From contig OY754981.1 in assembly GCA_963576475.1 (NCBI GenBank), positions 20,929,683 through 20,993,682 on the forward strand: a stretch of DNA of 64,000 nt. The letters run 5' to 3'. Source of the DNA: Molanna angustata. Its lineage: Eukaryota; Arthropoda; Insecta; Trichoptera; Molannidae. The notes under the pieces were generated by a model. The model saw only the letters and a list, made by a program, of their open reading frames with translations, was not told where the DNA came from and searched no databases. The position numbers were made by a program, and so were the translations under genes. This document shows, piece after piece, positions 33,923 through 44,119 of this stretch; within the stretch, counting starts at the first letter, position 1, and each line of letters opens with the position of its first letter.

Positions 33923-34419
33923 TTAAAAATATGTTTTGTCCATCGATCCTGTGAGTTCTGTGGAATTTCAGATGATGGATTGAATTTGGTACCTATTTTT
34001 AATTCTGTACAGTTCGAAAACTTTGGAAAGTTTTTATACAAATACTTGTTGCCACACATTTTTTTAAATTCATGTAAACTTTAGACGATTTCGCCGCATA
34101 TTATTTTCTTTTGTAAATTTAATATAAGCGTTTTCATAACGACGAGTATAAATGATACAAGCTTGTCGTTTTTGTTAGACACAGGCAGAGGTTAGAGGTT
34201 CCCTTTAGGATGCTAGCTATAGGAAGAGCGATAGCGCTTAAGATTGTATAGTTTTTTATACTCGTCCATGTGGATTAAATGTTTGTTGTTAAAACATTTA
34301 TCACGAATATTCATGGTTTCGGCGGTTATTTTGTGGTATTCCATAATTAACTTTTTTATTTTCAAAGAATATGTCCTAGGAACAAGTACATATACATCCT
34401 CATAATATTCCCTAAACTA
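33923..34419. other. Intergenic, no gene seen
   Basis: No recognisable gene or repeat terminus. Confidence 0.45.
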
Positions 34420-34505
34420 AGCATATATGCTTGGCTCCTGCAACGAAATCGGTCGTGGCAGGATTCGAACTCGCGACCAGTTCACCCATCTGCCTCCACT
34501 TTGCT
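34420..34505 (-). mobile_element. tRNA-derived SINE fragment, family S2
   Basis: Minus-strand GGTCGCGAGTTCGAATCC is a strong polymerase III B box. The neighbouring TGCCACGACCGATTTCG matches the copy at 11350-11450. The A box is weak. Confidence 0.55.
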
Positions 34506-34855
34506 ACAACCACTTAATTTTTTATCTCTACCCGACTAGTTTCTGGAGAAATTGAACTCCCACCGACAGATGAATTACAAATGTTGGTCCAATTTGTTGG
34601 TTGGTTGGTATACTTCAGAATTAAGTGGTTGAACCAAAATTAAAATATCATTTTATTGTTTAATTTTGACTATAATTGAAAATAGGTAATATTGAGAGTC
34701 TTCACTGGTCCATATGCTGGTAACTCATTTGTGTTTATACATTGTAGTTATGACTGTCTGTACTCTAAAAATGAAATAAAATATAAATAAAAATCATTGT
34801 GTTTTTATTTTTAGTTAAATTAATTAATAAATTAAGTTTAGTTTGTAGATCGACA

Positions 34856-35037
34856 ATTAATAATAATAATATTAATGAACACTCCCTTGCACCCTGCGCA
34901 AGTGGCGAGTGATTCCAGCCCAGAGAAGCGATATTTGCGTGAGAAATAAATTTAAACAAATTTCTCCTCTGCTGGGAATCGAACCCAGGACGCCCGCACA
35001 GAAACCGAACGGCTTACCAACTATTCCACGGAGGTTC
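34856..35037 (-). mobile_element. tRNA-derived SINE, family S1, copy 1
   Basis: On the minus strand it starts GAACCTCCGTGGAATAGTTGG (A box region). It then has GTAAGCCGTTCGG, the B box GGGTTCGATTCCCAGCAG, and an AT-rich body with TTTATTTCTCACGCAAATA, ending in an ATT-type tail (34857-34870). It is almost identical to 58990-59145 in the opposite orientation, so S1 has been active fairly recently. Confidence 0.8.
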
Positions 35038-35059
35038 TTGATAGAACTCCATTGTATGT

Positions 35060-35230
35060 AGATATATTACAGATATGAAAAAAATATTTGGTAATTAGTA
35101 ATCAGAATAATGCACATCGCACATCAGCACATCGTCAGAATAATGTGCCTTGCACGAAACGCGTCGATAATCAAATAAATTTCAATAGAACTAATACCAA
35201 GTATTTTTTTTATATTTGTAATATATCTAC
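35060..35230. mobile_element. MITE fragment related to 32269-32625
   Basis: Contains CACATCGTCAGAATAATGTG, then GTCGATAATCAAATAAATTTC, then AATAGAACTAATACC: the central part of the MITE at 32269-32625 in opposite orientation, with no long terminal arms. Confidence 0.55.
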
Positions 35231-35509
35231 AATTAATTAATTTGTAATTAAATAATATGAAATGTGCTTCCATTGTGTTTATGAAAACACACAATTAAAT
35301 TTAATATTTTACTTTGTTTTTATTTTTTATTGTTGTGTTGTGAACTTTCCTAATATTCATTATTGTGTTTGACTGATATGGAAAATAATTCTTGACACAT
35401 TGTATAACGTGTTATTCGTCGTTTAATATTGTTACCTTGAAAATTATCTTATTACAATGGACGTTTTGAATAAACTTACCTTATTATGTGAATTGTTTTT
35501 TTTTTATAG

Positions 35510-36688
35510 ATAATGTTTCCGCTCCTGTTCACCGATATGATGAACTCTGTCGATGTTGAATGTCACGTGGAAGGAGGCGGACCATCGGGTCAAGCCGGAG
35601 CCATGAGATGGGGCATAGCCTGGACCCTCAGAAGCTTCGTCGACAAAGACATGGTCGAGAGGATGCGATTGGGCAAGTATATTCTTTTTTCATTCTTATC
35701 TAAATTTCAAAAGACCTCCATTTATTTTACACATGAATACAATACCAAAATATGCTTTTATCTCTTTTACTATAGATTTTTAAGATATTATGAAAAATTG
35801 TCTGTTATTTAGGGAGTATAGGGGGTCAAGTTAATAATAATTTATTTTTAAAAATAAATTAAACATTTGTTTTTCTTTCTACATTTATTTTTACTCCCCA
35901 GAACGACCGTTTCGCCTGGTGAAGGCCTTTTCAACTGGTGAAGTACATGGTGTGGTTTTTTCTTATATACTATTACATTAGATGGAATTTATACAAAGCA
36001 AAAAAGGGAGAGGTGAGAGGGTGGGTGGTTTTTACAGTTTAAGTATTATATCCAGTCCTAATCTCTCATTCTTACCTGAACATTTGTACCTATGTAATTG
36101 CAGCTGTGGGGAATTGTCATCTTTGGGATTATAAGAAAAAACCACACCATGTACTTCACCAGTTGAAAAGGCCTTCACCAGGCGAAACGGTCGTTCTGGA
36201 GAGTAAAAATAAATGTAGAAAGAAAAACAAGTGTTTAATTTATTTTTAAAAATGGAATTCTACATAGTAAACGCTGTCAGTGTAAATAAAATTAAAAGTG
36301 AATAATTTATTTATTTTTCCATTATAAAATACAGGCAGGAACTTATAATTGTTGAACTTATTATGATTATTGGGAAGTACCTTGCTTTGAGTACCTCCAG
36401 TTAATATTAATTTGTCTATCTAACTAGTGTTTTTTTTTTGGTTGGGTCTAAAAGAAATAGTAGTATGAGTACTCTCGTAGAAAATATTCGGTCGTTATTG
36501 ATCGAATCAGTGGAGAATTACTTTTTATTTATTTTTTTGGTCTCCACTCTATTAATAAATAACTTAAAATAATATTATTTTTGTATATTTTTGCAGCTGG
36601 TCTGCTGTCTCGTGACAATCGTCTCAGAGAAAGAAAGTTGCCAGGACAGCCAGGAGCAAGAAGACAGCCCACGTGGAAGAAACGATAG
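35510..36688 (+). CDS. mRpS9: Mitochondrial ribosomal protein S9 (uS9m), last two coding exons
   Basis: Exons 35510-35672 and 36597-36688 join in frame to 84 codons. They encode MFPLLFTDMMNSVDVECHVE, then GGGPSGQAGAMRWGIAWTLR, MVERMRLAGLLSRD and a basic end with WKKR followed by TAG. The GGGxSGQxGAxRxGI block, the LLxRDxRxxERK block and the C-terminal KKR are the hallmarks of ribosomal protein S9/uS9, whose C-terminal tail reaches into the ribosomal P site. The MFPLLF and WKKR versions are typical of the mitochondrial form. The first exon opens after a TTTTTATAG acceptor in phase 0 (ATA ATG TTT). Family length is near 390 residues, so about 300 upstream residues are missing, and no matching exons were found in the 10 kb upstream. 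The intron uses GC-AG. Confidence 0.88.
35673..36596 (+). other. GC-AG intron of mRpS9
   Basis: Codon reconstruction fixes the junction: ATG CGA TTG G | GCAAGTAT ... TTTTTGCAG | CT GGT CTG gives MRLAGL as in the family. Using the next GT (at 35678) would break the frame and the conserved Ala-Gly. The donor GCAAGT is the usual consensus of the minor GC-AG class. Confidence 0.8.
35846..36252. mobile_element. Foldback/MITE in mRpS9 intron
   Basis: Arms of about 125 bp (35846-35971 and 36131-36252) are nearly exact inverted copies containing GAACGACCGTTTCGCCTGGT and CCATGTACTTCACCAG-type words. They enclose about 160 bp. It lies wholly inside the last intron, so the pre-mRNA would carry a long double-stranded hairpin. 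No coding sequence. Confidence 0.8.
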
Positions 36689-36762
36689 AACCCCTTGTGT
36701 TATGTAAATGTTTTTATCGTCAATCCTGTATCGAAAATGTAATCTAGTAAAAATGGTAGAAA

Positions 36763-36768
36763 AATAAA
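36763..36768 (+). terminator. Poly(A) signal of mRpS9
   Basis: AATAAA 75 nt past the stop codon, followed at 36781 by another AATAAA. Spacing suits a short 3' UTR. Confidence 0.6.
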
Positions 36769-37059
36769 TTGTATGAAAAAAAATAAACGATATGTTAACA
36801 AAGAAAATATTATTGTAAGTGTTTTAGAAAATACCTTGTAATAAAATATATATTATACTGTATAGGCAACCCCTGAATAAGAACGATGGCTTGTGATATG
36901 TCATTTTATATTGAATACATAATTCGATTTCATAGACGACTTGTTAATTAAAATGGCTTTGCATACTGGAACGTAAATTTTACGCGTAAAATATTAGGAT
37001 GCAGTGAAGTGTAGCACCAATAAAATAGGTATTAGATTTTTTTGTGTCTTGTGCACATA

Positions 37060-37240
37060 ATTTGTGCACTAGCGGGTTTATTCCCAAACGGCAATTTTGT
37101 ATTCGTAGAGTTGATGTATATATACAATACAATGTATACTATGGCAATAAGGTTATTATGACATGACAAAAAAATACATAGAATAAAGAAAACAAGAAAA
37201 GCAAAAATAGAAAAATTACAAAAAAAAGATTGAATTTAAT
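37060..37240 (-). mobile_element. CR1-like 3' tail fragment
   Basis: GCACTAGCGGGTTTATTCCC and the AACGGCAA that follows parallel the GCACAATGGCGGGCTTATTG tail at 1200, in the same orientation. 5'-truncated, non-coding. Confidence 0.5.
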
Positions 37241-37664
37241 AACAGTAAGCTCACTGGGACAATGTGGGGTGCGACGCCATCAGTGCTGAGGACTTACAGT
37301 ATATATATATATCTTTATTCTATGCTGAGGACGTCAGCTCAGGGTTTATGCCTGTCTGCGGCGGAATATGCGTGTCCGGTTTGGCAGAAATCTACTCACT
37401 CAACAGGTGGACGTTGCACACTGTAATATATTCACAATCTAGCGGAACTTTATTCAATGTTTACTACTTTAATTTGTATCTCGGGATATACTGAATAGTT
37501 TTTTTTTAAACTTTCCCTTGATGTTCATAAATATATTATTTATGTGTGTACATAACTAAAATCTATCCAAATTAACAGAGTTTCATGTAAAAAATAAATG
37601 AAAATGACGATTCATTCTAGCTATATTTGCATAACTTGGGCGTATTTTTTTTAAATAGCACAAT
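37241..37664. other. Intergenic, no gene seen
   Basis: The frame at 37264-37494 (+) has no recognisable domain. Nothing else is seen. Confidence 0.4.
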
Positions 37665-37860
37665 TAGTTAGACATCTGACATCTGAGCTACAGGTCTCGG
37701 GTTCGATTCTTGGTGGGTCGCGGTTTTTTCAATGTGATTTCAGGCTTGATTTGTGAGACGATAAACATCACAAGTCTTTTGACAAGGAGACTGGACTCCA
37801 AATCAAAAATGGAAGTAGGATGAGGTAAAGAAGAATACTAAATAAATAATAAACTTATAA
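37665..37860 (+). mobile_element. tRNA-derived SINE fragment, family S3
   Basis: TAGTTAGACATCTGACATC is an A-box-like start, and GTCTCGGGTTCGATTCTTGG a good B box. A related minus-strand piece lies near 30850-30900. It ends in an AAATAAATAATAAA tail directly before the first H1 array copy. Confidence 0.55.
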
Positions 37861-37866
37861 TAAATA

Positions 37867-38884
37867 CTAGTTGCATGTAACACATGAGATCCAACTGTCG
37901 ATAGCGATAGTATGTATAGTTGAAGAATATGTACCAAACTATAAACCCATAGATACAAATTATTGAATATTTTCAGATATTTTGTTTTCTATACAACATA
38001 TGTAGGTATGTATGTCAAGATAGGATAGTATGGAAGAAGATCCTTTTTCCTACCCAGAATATGCAAATTGCATGATGGTATGTATGTATGTTTGGAGATG
38101 AAGTAACAAACTATTAAGTCTTCTTACATATTGTGTATAGGCGACTGCCATACAAAATGTATGAAGCGATGTCGTCACTAAATTCAATTTTTAAAAAAAT
38201 TGTTAAAAAAAAATTGAGATCTTCTACTACAATGTTAATATTTTTTATAGAAAATTAAATTATCTAGTTGGGGTGTTTCGGCTTTTTTCGATAATTGTAA
38301 AAGTTTTGGAAATATAGGCAGTTAAACTCATAAATTTATCATAAAAAAAATATTTTTCTTAATAAAAAATGTTTGAGAAACCCTGGAATTTTTTTGAAAA
38401 AACTAATTTGAGATTTTGTATTTGTCTATGTTTGTACCAATTTTCAGCGTTCTACCGTTTATGGTTTCTGAGATATATGGAAAAATAAAATAAAAATTCA
38501 AAAGTTGATAACCCCTGACTGAAACAAAAATTCAAAATTCCGAGTATAAAAGTTTTGTAGGCCTGTAACTGTTTATATATTCTGAAATTTTAGGCTCTGT
38601 AAATTGAGCGGATCAAAAGTTATAAGGGGGGGACGGACACACAGACACACACACACACACAGACACACACACACAGACACACGAAATGTTCTACTCCGAA
38701 TTTTGAGTAAATCCGTGTATGGAACATATATGCTGCGAAGCCTCTAAGTTGGTGTTTTTTGACTTCAAAGTTGGAAAATCCATGAAAAAAGTAGACCTCT
38801 CCATACAATTCTCGCGTATTCTGGCTTGATACATTGTCGATATGTTAAGAGAACAAAGTTCTCCTGAACAAATCGACAGTTGGA
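37867..38884 (-). mobile_element. Helentron-like element H1, array copy 1 (full)
   Basis: On the minus strand it starts TCCAACTGTCGATTTGTTCAGG (38884), whose 5' end folds as GTCGAT..ATCGAC with an inner GAGAAC/GTTCTC stem. It ends ATCGACAGTTGGA, TCTCATGTGTTACATGCAAC and CTAG (37867), including the CATGT-GTT-ACATG hairpin. A CA/TG tract lies at 38638-38680. Full copies are about 1.02-1.04 kb. Non-coding: the 62- and 97-codon frames inside are shadows repeated in each copy. Confidence 0.7.
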
Positions 38885-38892
38885 TAATAAAC

Positions 38893-39139
38893 CTAGTTGC
38901 ATGTAACACATGAGATCCAACTGTCGATAGCGATAGTATGTATAGTTGAAGAATATGTACCAAACTATAAACCCATAGATACAAATTATTGAATATTTTC
39001 AGATATTTTGTTTTCTATACAACATATGTAGGTATGTATGTCAAGATAGGATAGTATGGAGGAAGATCCTTTTTCCTACCCAGAATATGCAAATAGCATG
39101 ATGGTATGTATGTATGTTTGGAGTCGAAGTATCAAACTA
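38893..39139 (-). mobile_element. Helentron-like element H1, array copy 2 (3' end only)
   Basis: Carries only the CTAG-hairpin end and about 220 bp of adjacent body, breaking at ATCAAACTA and going straight into the CTAG end of copy 3. Separated from copy 1 by the 8-bp spacer TAATAAAC. Confidence 0.7.
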
Positions 39140-40177
39140 CTAGTTGCATGTAACACATGAGATCCAACTGTCGATAGCGATAGTATGTATAGTTGAAGAA
39201 TATGTACCAAACTATAAACCCATAGATACAAATTATTGAATATTTTCAGATATTTTGTTTTCTATACAATATATGTAGGTATGTATGTCAAGATAGGATA
39301 GTATGGAAGAAGATCCTTTTTCCTTCCCAGAATATGCAAATTGCATGATGGTATGTATGTATGTTTGGAGATGAAGTAACAAACTATTAAGTCTTCTTAC
39401 ATATTGTGTATAGGCGACTGCCATACAAAATGTATGAAGCGATGTCGTCACTAAATTCAATTTTTAAAAAAATTGTTAAAAAAAAATTGAGATCTTCTAC
39501 TACAATGTTAATATTTTTTATAGAAAATTAAATTATCTAGTTGGGGTGTTTCGGCTTTTTTCGATAATTGTAAAAGTTTTGGAAATATAGGCAGTTAAAC
39601 TCATAAATTTATCATAAAAAAAATATTTTTCTTAATAAAAAATGTTTGAGAAACCCTGGAATTTTTTTGAAAAAACTAATTTGAGATTTTGTATTTGTCT
39701 ATGTTTGTACCAATTTTCAGCGTTCTACCGTTTATGGTTTCTGAGATATATGGAAAAATAAAATAAAAATTCAAAAGTTGATAACCCCTGACTGAAACAA
39801 AAATTCAAAATTCCGAGTATAAAAGTTTTGTAGGCCTGTAACTGTTTATATATTCTGAAATTTTAGGCTCTGTAAATTGAGCGGATCAAAAGTTATAAGG
39901 GGGGGACGGACACACAGACACACACACACACAGACACACAGACACACAGACACACACACAGACACACAGACACACGAAATGTTCTACTCCGAATTCTGAG
40001 TAAATCCGTGTATGGAACATATATGCTGCGAAGCCTCTAAGTTGGTGTTTTTTGACTTCAAAGTTGGAAAATCCATGAAAAAAGTAGACCTCTCCATACA
40101 ATTCTCGCGTATTCTGGCTTGATACATTGTCGATATGTTAAGAGAACAAAGTTCTCCTGAACAAATCGACAGTTGGA
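39140..40177 (-). mobile_element. Helentron-like element H1, array copy 3 (full)
   Basis: Same ends and same orientation as copy 1, and nearly identical in sequence apart from the length of the CA tract at 39910-39973. Confidence 0.7.
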
Positions 40178-40972
40178 TTAAGTCTTCTTACATATTGTGT
40201 ATAGGCGACTGCCATACAAAATGTATGAAGCGATGTCGTCACTAAATTCAATTTTTAAAAAAATGTTAAAAAAAATTGAGATCTTCTACTACATTGCTGA
40301 TATTTTTTATAGAAAATTAAATTATCTAGTTGGGGTGTTTCGGCTTTTTTCGATAATTGTAAAAGTTTTGGAAATATAGGCAGTTAAACTCATAAATTTA
40401 TCATAAAAAAAATATTTTTCTTAATAAAAAATGTTTGAGAAACCCTGGAATTTTTTTGAAAAAACTAATTTGAGATTTTGTATTTGTCTATGTTTGTACC
40501 AATTTTCAGTGTTCTAGCGTTTATGGTTTCTGAGATATATGGAAAAATAAAATAAAAATTCAAAAGTTGATAACCCCTGACTGAAACAAAAATTCAAAAT
40601 TCCGAGTATAAAAGTTTTGTAGGCCTGTAACTGTTTATATATTCTGAAATTTTAGGCTCTGTTTATTGAGCGGATCAAAAGTTATAAGGGGGGGACGGAC
40701 ACACAGACACACACACACACAGACACACACACACACAGACACACACACACACAGACACACACAGACACACGAAATGTTCTACTCCGAATTCTGAGTAAAT
40801 CCGTGTATGGAACATATATGCTGCGAAGCCTCTAAGTTGGTGTTTTTTGACTTCAAAGTTGGAAAAGCCGTGAAAAAAGTAGACCTCTCCATACAATTCT
40901 CGCGTATTCTGGCTTGATACATTGTCGATATGTTAAGAGAACAAAGTTCTCCTGAACAAATCGACAGTTGGA
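40178..40972 (-). mobile_element. Helentron-like element H1, array copy 4 (3' end missing)
   Basis: Begins at 40178 inside the body (TTAAGTCTTCTTACATATTG), fused directly to the TCCAACTG end of copy 3, and runs to its own TCCAACTG end at 40972. The CA tract lies at 40700-40770. Orientation matches the rest of the array. Confidence 0.7.
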
Positions 40973-41031
40973 TTACTCGGAAGCGGTGGACTGGCTTATG
41001 TCGGCGAGCTTCCGAATATAATCTGACACCA

Positions 41032-42031
41032 GTGCCCCGTTCCACCATCGTACTTTTCAACTTTGCGCTTTGCACTTTGCAATTCGTCGGCTTGTTTTCG
41101 TTCCACCATTACATTTTTTCGCAAAGTAAAAAGCGAAAAGTAGACGCCTATTGCAAAGCAAATAAGCCGTTCTGTTCCACCATCGCTACTTTTCATAAAA
41201 AACTTTGCAAACCTTGCGAATGAATTGAAAAGAATATTTTGACATTTCAAATTTGCCATTCGTCGAATTGTGAAAGTAGAAGTTGTTTGTTTAGAATTTT
41301 TGAGTAAATTTATTATAAAATTTTGTATAAATTATTGTTAGAAAGGGATGAGGAAGACGGGGTTGTAAGAAATTATAGAGAAAGGATAAATTTCGAAAAT
41401 ATTTTACCCACGCAGTTCCTCGAATACTTTCGGCATAAATATCACTCAATGTGAATATGTCTTGATTAAGTACACGATTTATTCTGATTTTTTTAGGTAA
41501 TTTAAACTATGTTTATGTGATTATTATGTCCGCTTTTTCTAAGTTTATATGATTATTTCACTTCTCATTTACACATATTTTAAGGTACAGAACAGCACTA
41601 AGAGAAGCAAATGTTTGTCTCCTCAACAGCAAATAATTCAGTGAAGCACCTGTTGTTTCACTGTATTAGTGATAGTGTCACTAATTACTACAAAAATAAC
41701 TCCTTTCTTTTCATTAATTATCTCCAACACGGCTATTTTTTTCTTAATATTGTCTTCCGGCTCATTTTCTAACAACAACAACGAAATCACAGAACAGACA
41801 AGAACGAACGGTGTCAAAAATGATCGTGTACGCTACGCGCGAAACACTCAGTACTACTAAGTTATCACTAGGTGTCGCTAGCGTCAATTGAAAAGACTTT
41901 GTAAATGTTTGGCGACGCCGCAAAGTGATCATTTTTTTTTCGTGGAACGCGAACGCTTTGCACTTTGCGAAATTCTCAAATCGCAAAGCGAAAAGTGAAA
42001 AGTTGAAAAGTACAATGGTGGAACGGGGCAC
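41032..42031 (+). mobile_element. PIF/Harbinger element, internally decayed
   Basis: Terminal inverted repeats GTGCCCCGTTCCACCATCGT / ATGGTGGAACGGGGCAC, with subterminal CTTTGC-rich repeats. Inside, one frame reads RERINFENILPTQFLEYFRH (near 41380-41440), and later RSKCLSPQQQIIQ (near 41600-41640), followed by a stop. The order and wording match the N-terminal part of HARBI1-type nuclease proteins ('F...Y..F...LSP.QQ..IALRF.A'). The catalytic DDE part is missing. No 3-bp duplication could be assigned. Confidence 0.6.
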
Positions 42032-42121
42032 AGGACGCAACCCTCGCGGTGAAGAAAAAGCCGATACCGTACGCAAAGTAAAGTAAGTATAAACTTATAT
42101 TTTCGAGCGTACCCGTGCATG

Positions 42122-42682
42122 TAGGGTTGCCAGATGGTATCCTAAAGGAGGATATGTCCTCCTTTTCGATAAATTGTCCTCCCTTACCTACCGTATGTCC
42201 TCCTTTTGCGTTGATTATTATCCAATATAATTTTAAAAAAACATGTCTACTAAATTATATTAAAAAATAAAACAGTTTGTTTAGATTCTACGTATATTTT
42301 TTAATTCATCGATGACTATTTGGCCTTGTTAATTCATCTTCTACTAAAGATTTTTATACATATTTCATAAAAGAGCACCAAGAACTTATTACAAAAAAAA
42401 TGTGTTTTGGTGTGAAACATGATGATTAAAATGAAGTGAATTCATTAAAAAAATCTCGTTTCACTGTTAATAGTTTAAACAGTGACTAAACTATATTATG
42501 TAAGTTTTATAGCGACTGCATTGAAGATTTAAAAAAATGAAGTAATTATCAGACGACGAAAATTCTTCGATATGCGTCTGTATGTATGGCCGTTTTTTTT
42601 GTCATTGTCCTCCTTTTTAAGGAAAATCCTCCTTTTTTGTGCTATTTGTCCTCCTTTTTCAAATTTCCATCTGGCAATCCTA
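42122..42682. mobile_element. hAT-type MITE with exact 8-bp target duplication
   Basis: Terminal inverted repeats TAGGGTTGCCAGATGG and CCATCTGGCAATCCTA, flanked by CGTGCATG at 42114-42121 and again at 42683-42690. Subterminal clusters of TGTCCTCCTTTT repeat at both ends in both orientations, a common arrangement for transposase binding sites. No transposase is present. Confidence 0.85.
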
Positions 42683-42995
42683 CGTGCATGCTAAAGATAT
42701 AAAAATATGCCAAAATAAACAGCTAACTGTACCAGTGAAGGTTGTATGAACGAGTCTAAGTGATCGCTTTTAAACTCCTGATAGCAATGTGTGTTCTTAC
42801 ACAAATGTAATACACATTGCATCTTCAGGAGAATTTTTTTTGCATTATTACAATTCAGTGTTCGTAGCGAACGCTTCTTCCTTAGGACTTAGGACAGATG
42901 ATAATTGACCAAAACAACGCGCGGCGGAACAATATTGGAAGGAGTAAGTAGGCATTTGCATGTATAATTGATCGAAATTTTCATTTGTCCTTAAC

Positions 42996-43514
42996 CAGAG
43001 ATCTGATGTGCTTTACTTCAAATAAATTAATTTAAAATGGGAACTCATTTCCTTAATTGCATTTTAAATGTGTTTTTTCATCCAATTTCATTTGAAATGG
43101 TTTCCTCAATGCATTTTCGATTATAAATGCATTTTTATAATTATTATCAATTTTATCCTTTTTTTCCTAGACGCTCTAAGATTAAACTTATAACGATAGT
43201 AATTTCTTTTTATTTAAACTGGTAACATAAGTCTCGCGTAAATTAGTGAAACAAATGAAAAATAAATATTAAAATTGCGAAAATTATAATTAATAACAAA
43301 TTTCTTTAAAAATTAAAATTATTTTAATGGAAGGCTGTATTATTTTTACTCTTTTTGTGCTTGACTCGAAAAAAACAATTTCTATTAACAATGCATTTTG
43401 AAAATAGGTATTTTGCATTTGAAATACTTTTCTAAACATTTTCAAATGGGAAAGTTTTGACTCATTTCCATTTGTATTTCGAATGGTTTTGGGTACCCAT
43501 TTTGCACATCTCTG
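42996..43514. mobile_element. Possible hAT-like MITE
   Basis: CAGAGATCTGATGTGC at the left and GCACATCTCTG at the right form an imperfect inverted repeat. The interior has many GCATTT/AAATGC words in both orientations. No target duplication is visible, and it abuts the Harbinger element at 43521. Confidence 0.4.
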
Positions 43515-43520
43515 AACTAA

Positions 43521-44053
43521 GAGCATGTTCAGATAAGGCGTTTACGCGCGAGTCGAGATACACGGGCGCCATTGCTGCGTCCAGTATTACGCGCGAGTAC
43601 GTGATAACTTTGAAACGGAACTTTTAATTGACGAAGTTGAAAAAATAGTAGCCATATTGAGATATGGAATCAACAGACTATTCCAATATACTAATAAAAC
43701 GTAGGAACTGGGAATAATTAGTCGAATATTTTGTGAAGCCGGTAATTCCGAAGAAAATATAAAAACTTTAGGTACGTAAGTAAAGAATAGTTTATTTAAT
43801 AATATAATTTGTTAGACTACATACGTAGTGTAGTGAATAGATTTCCAGTTGTTTTGTAGAAAATAATATGAAAAATAAAATACCATCACAATAGGTACTA
43901 AATAAAACAACATTTTATCTTGCCAACGGAGTTTATAGCTGGCATTCTTATCCCTCCCAGCGTAGAATGCACGTAAAACGCGGTATCTGGACGCAATAGA
44001 AATTGAAGCGCGCGAGTGGGCTCGCGCGCAAAACGCCTTATCTGAACATGCTC
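43521..44053 (+). mobile_element. PIF/Harbinger element with MADF-domain remnant
   Basis: Terminal inverted repeats GAGCATGTTCAGATAAGGCG and onward (about 32 bp, one mismatch) with TAA on both sides (43518-43520 and 44054-44056). Inside, ELLIDEVEK (near 43620) and, after frame breaks, NQQTDYSNILIKRRNWE resemble a MADF/Myb-like DNA-binding domain ('LI..V...P.LYD....Y.....R..AW..IA'). That is the second protein carried by many Harbinger elements. The nuclease gene is absent. Confidence 0.65.
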
Positions 44054-44119
44054 TAAACTATGATCTTTAATATAGATGTAATTATTATTAAACCAACATA
44101 TAAACCAATGACTTTGATT

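Noticed and set aside
35678..35680. GT donor shortly after the mRpS9 exon as an ordinary GT-AG site
   Set aside because: Using it would insert extra nucleotides, break the frame, and lose the conserved Ala-Gly after Met-Arg-Leu; the GC donor restores both.
38620..38984. Repeated 62-98 codon frames in each H1 copy
   Set aside because: Same shadow in all copies, running through the CA/TG tract; frame and length change with tract length.
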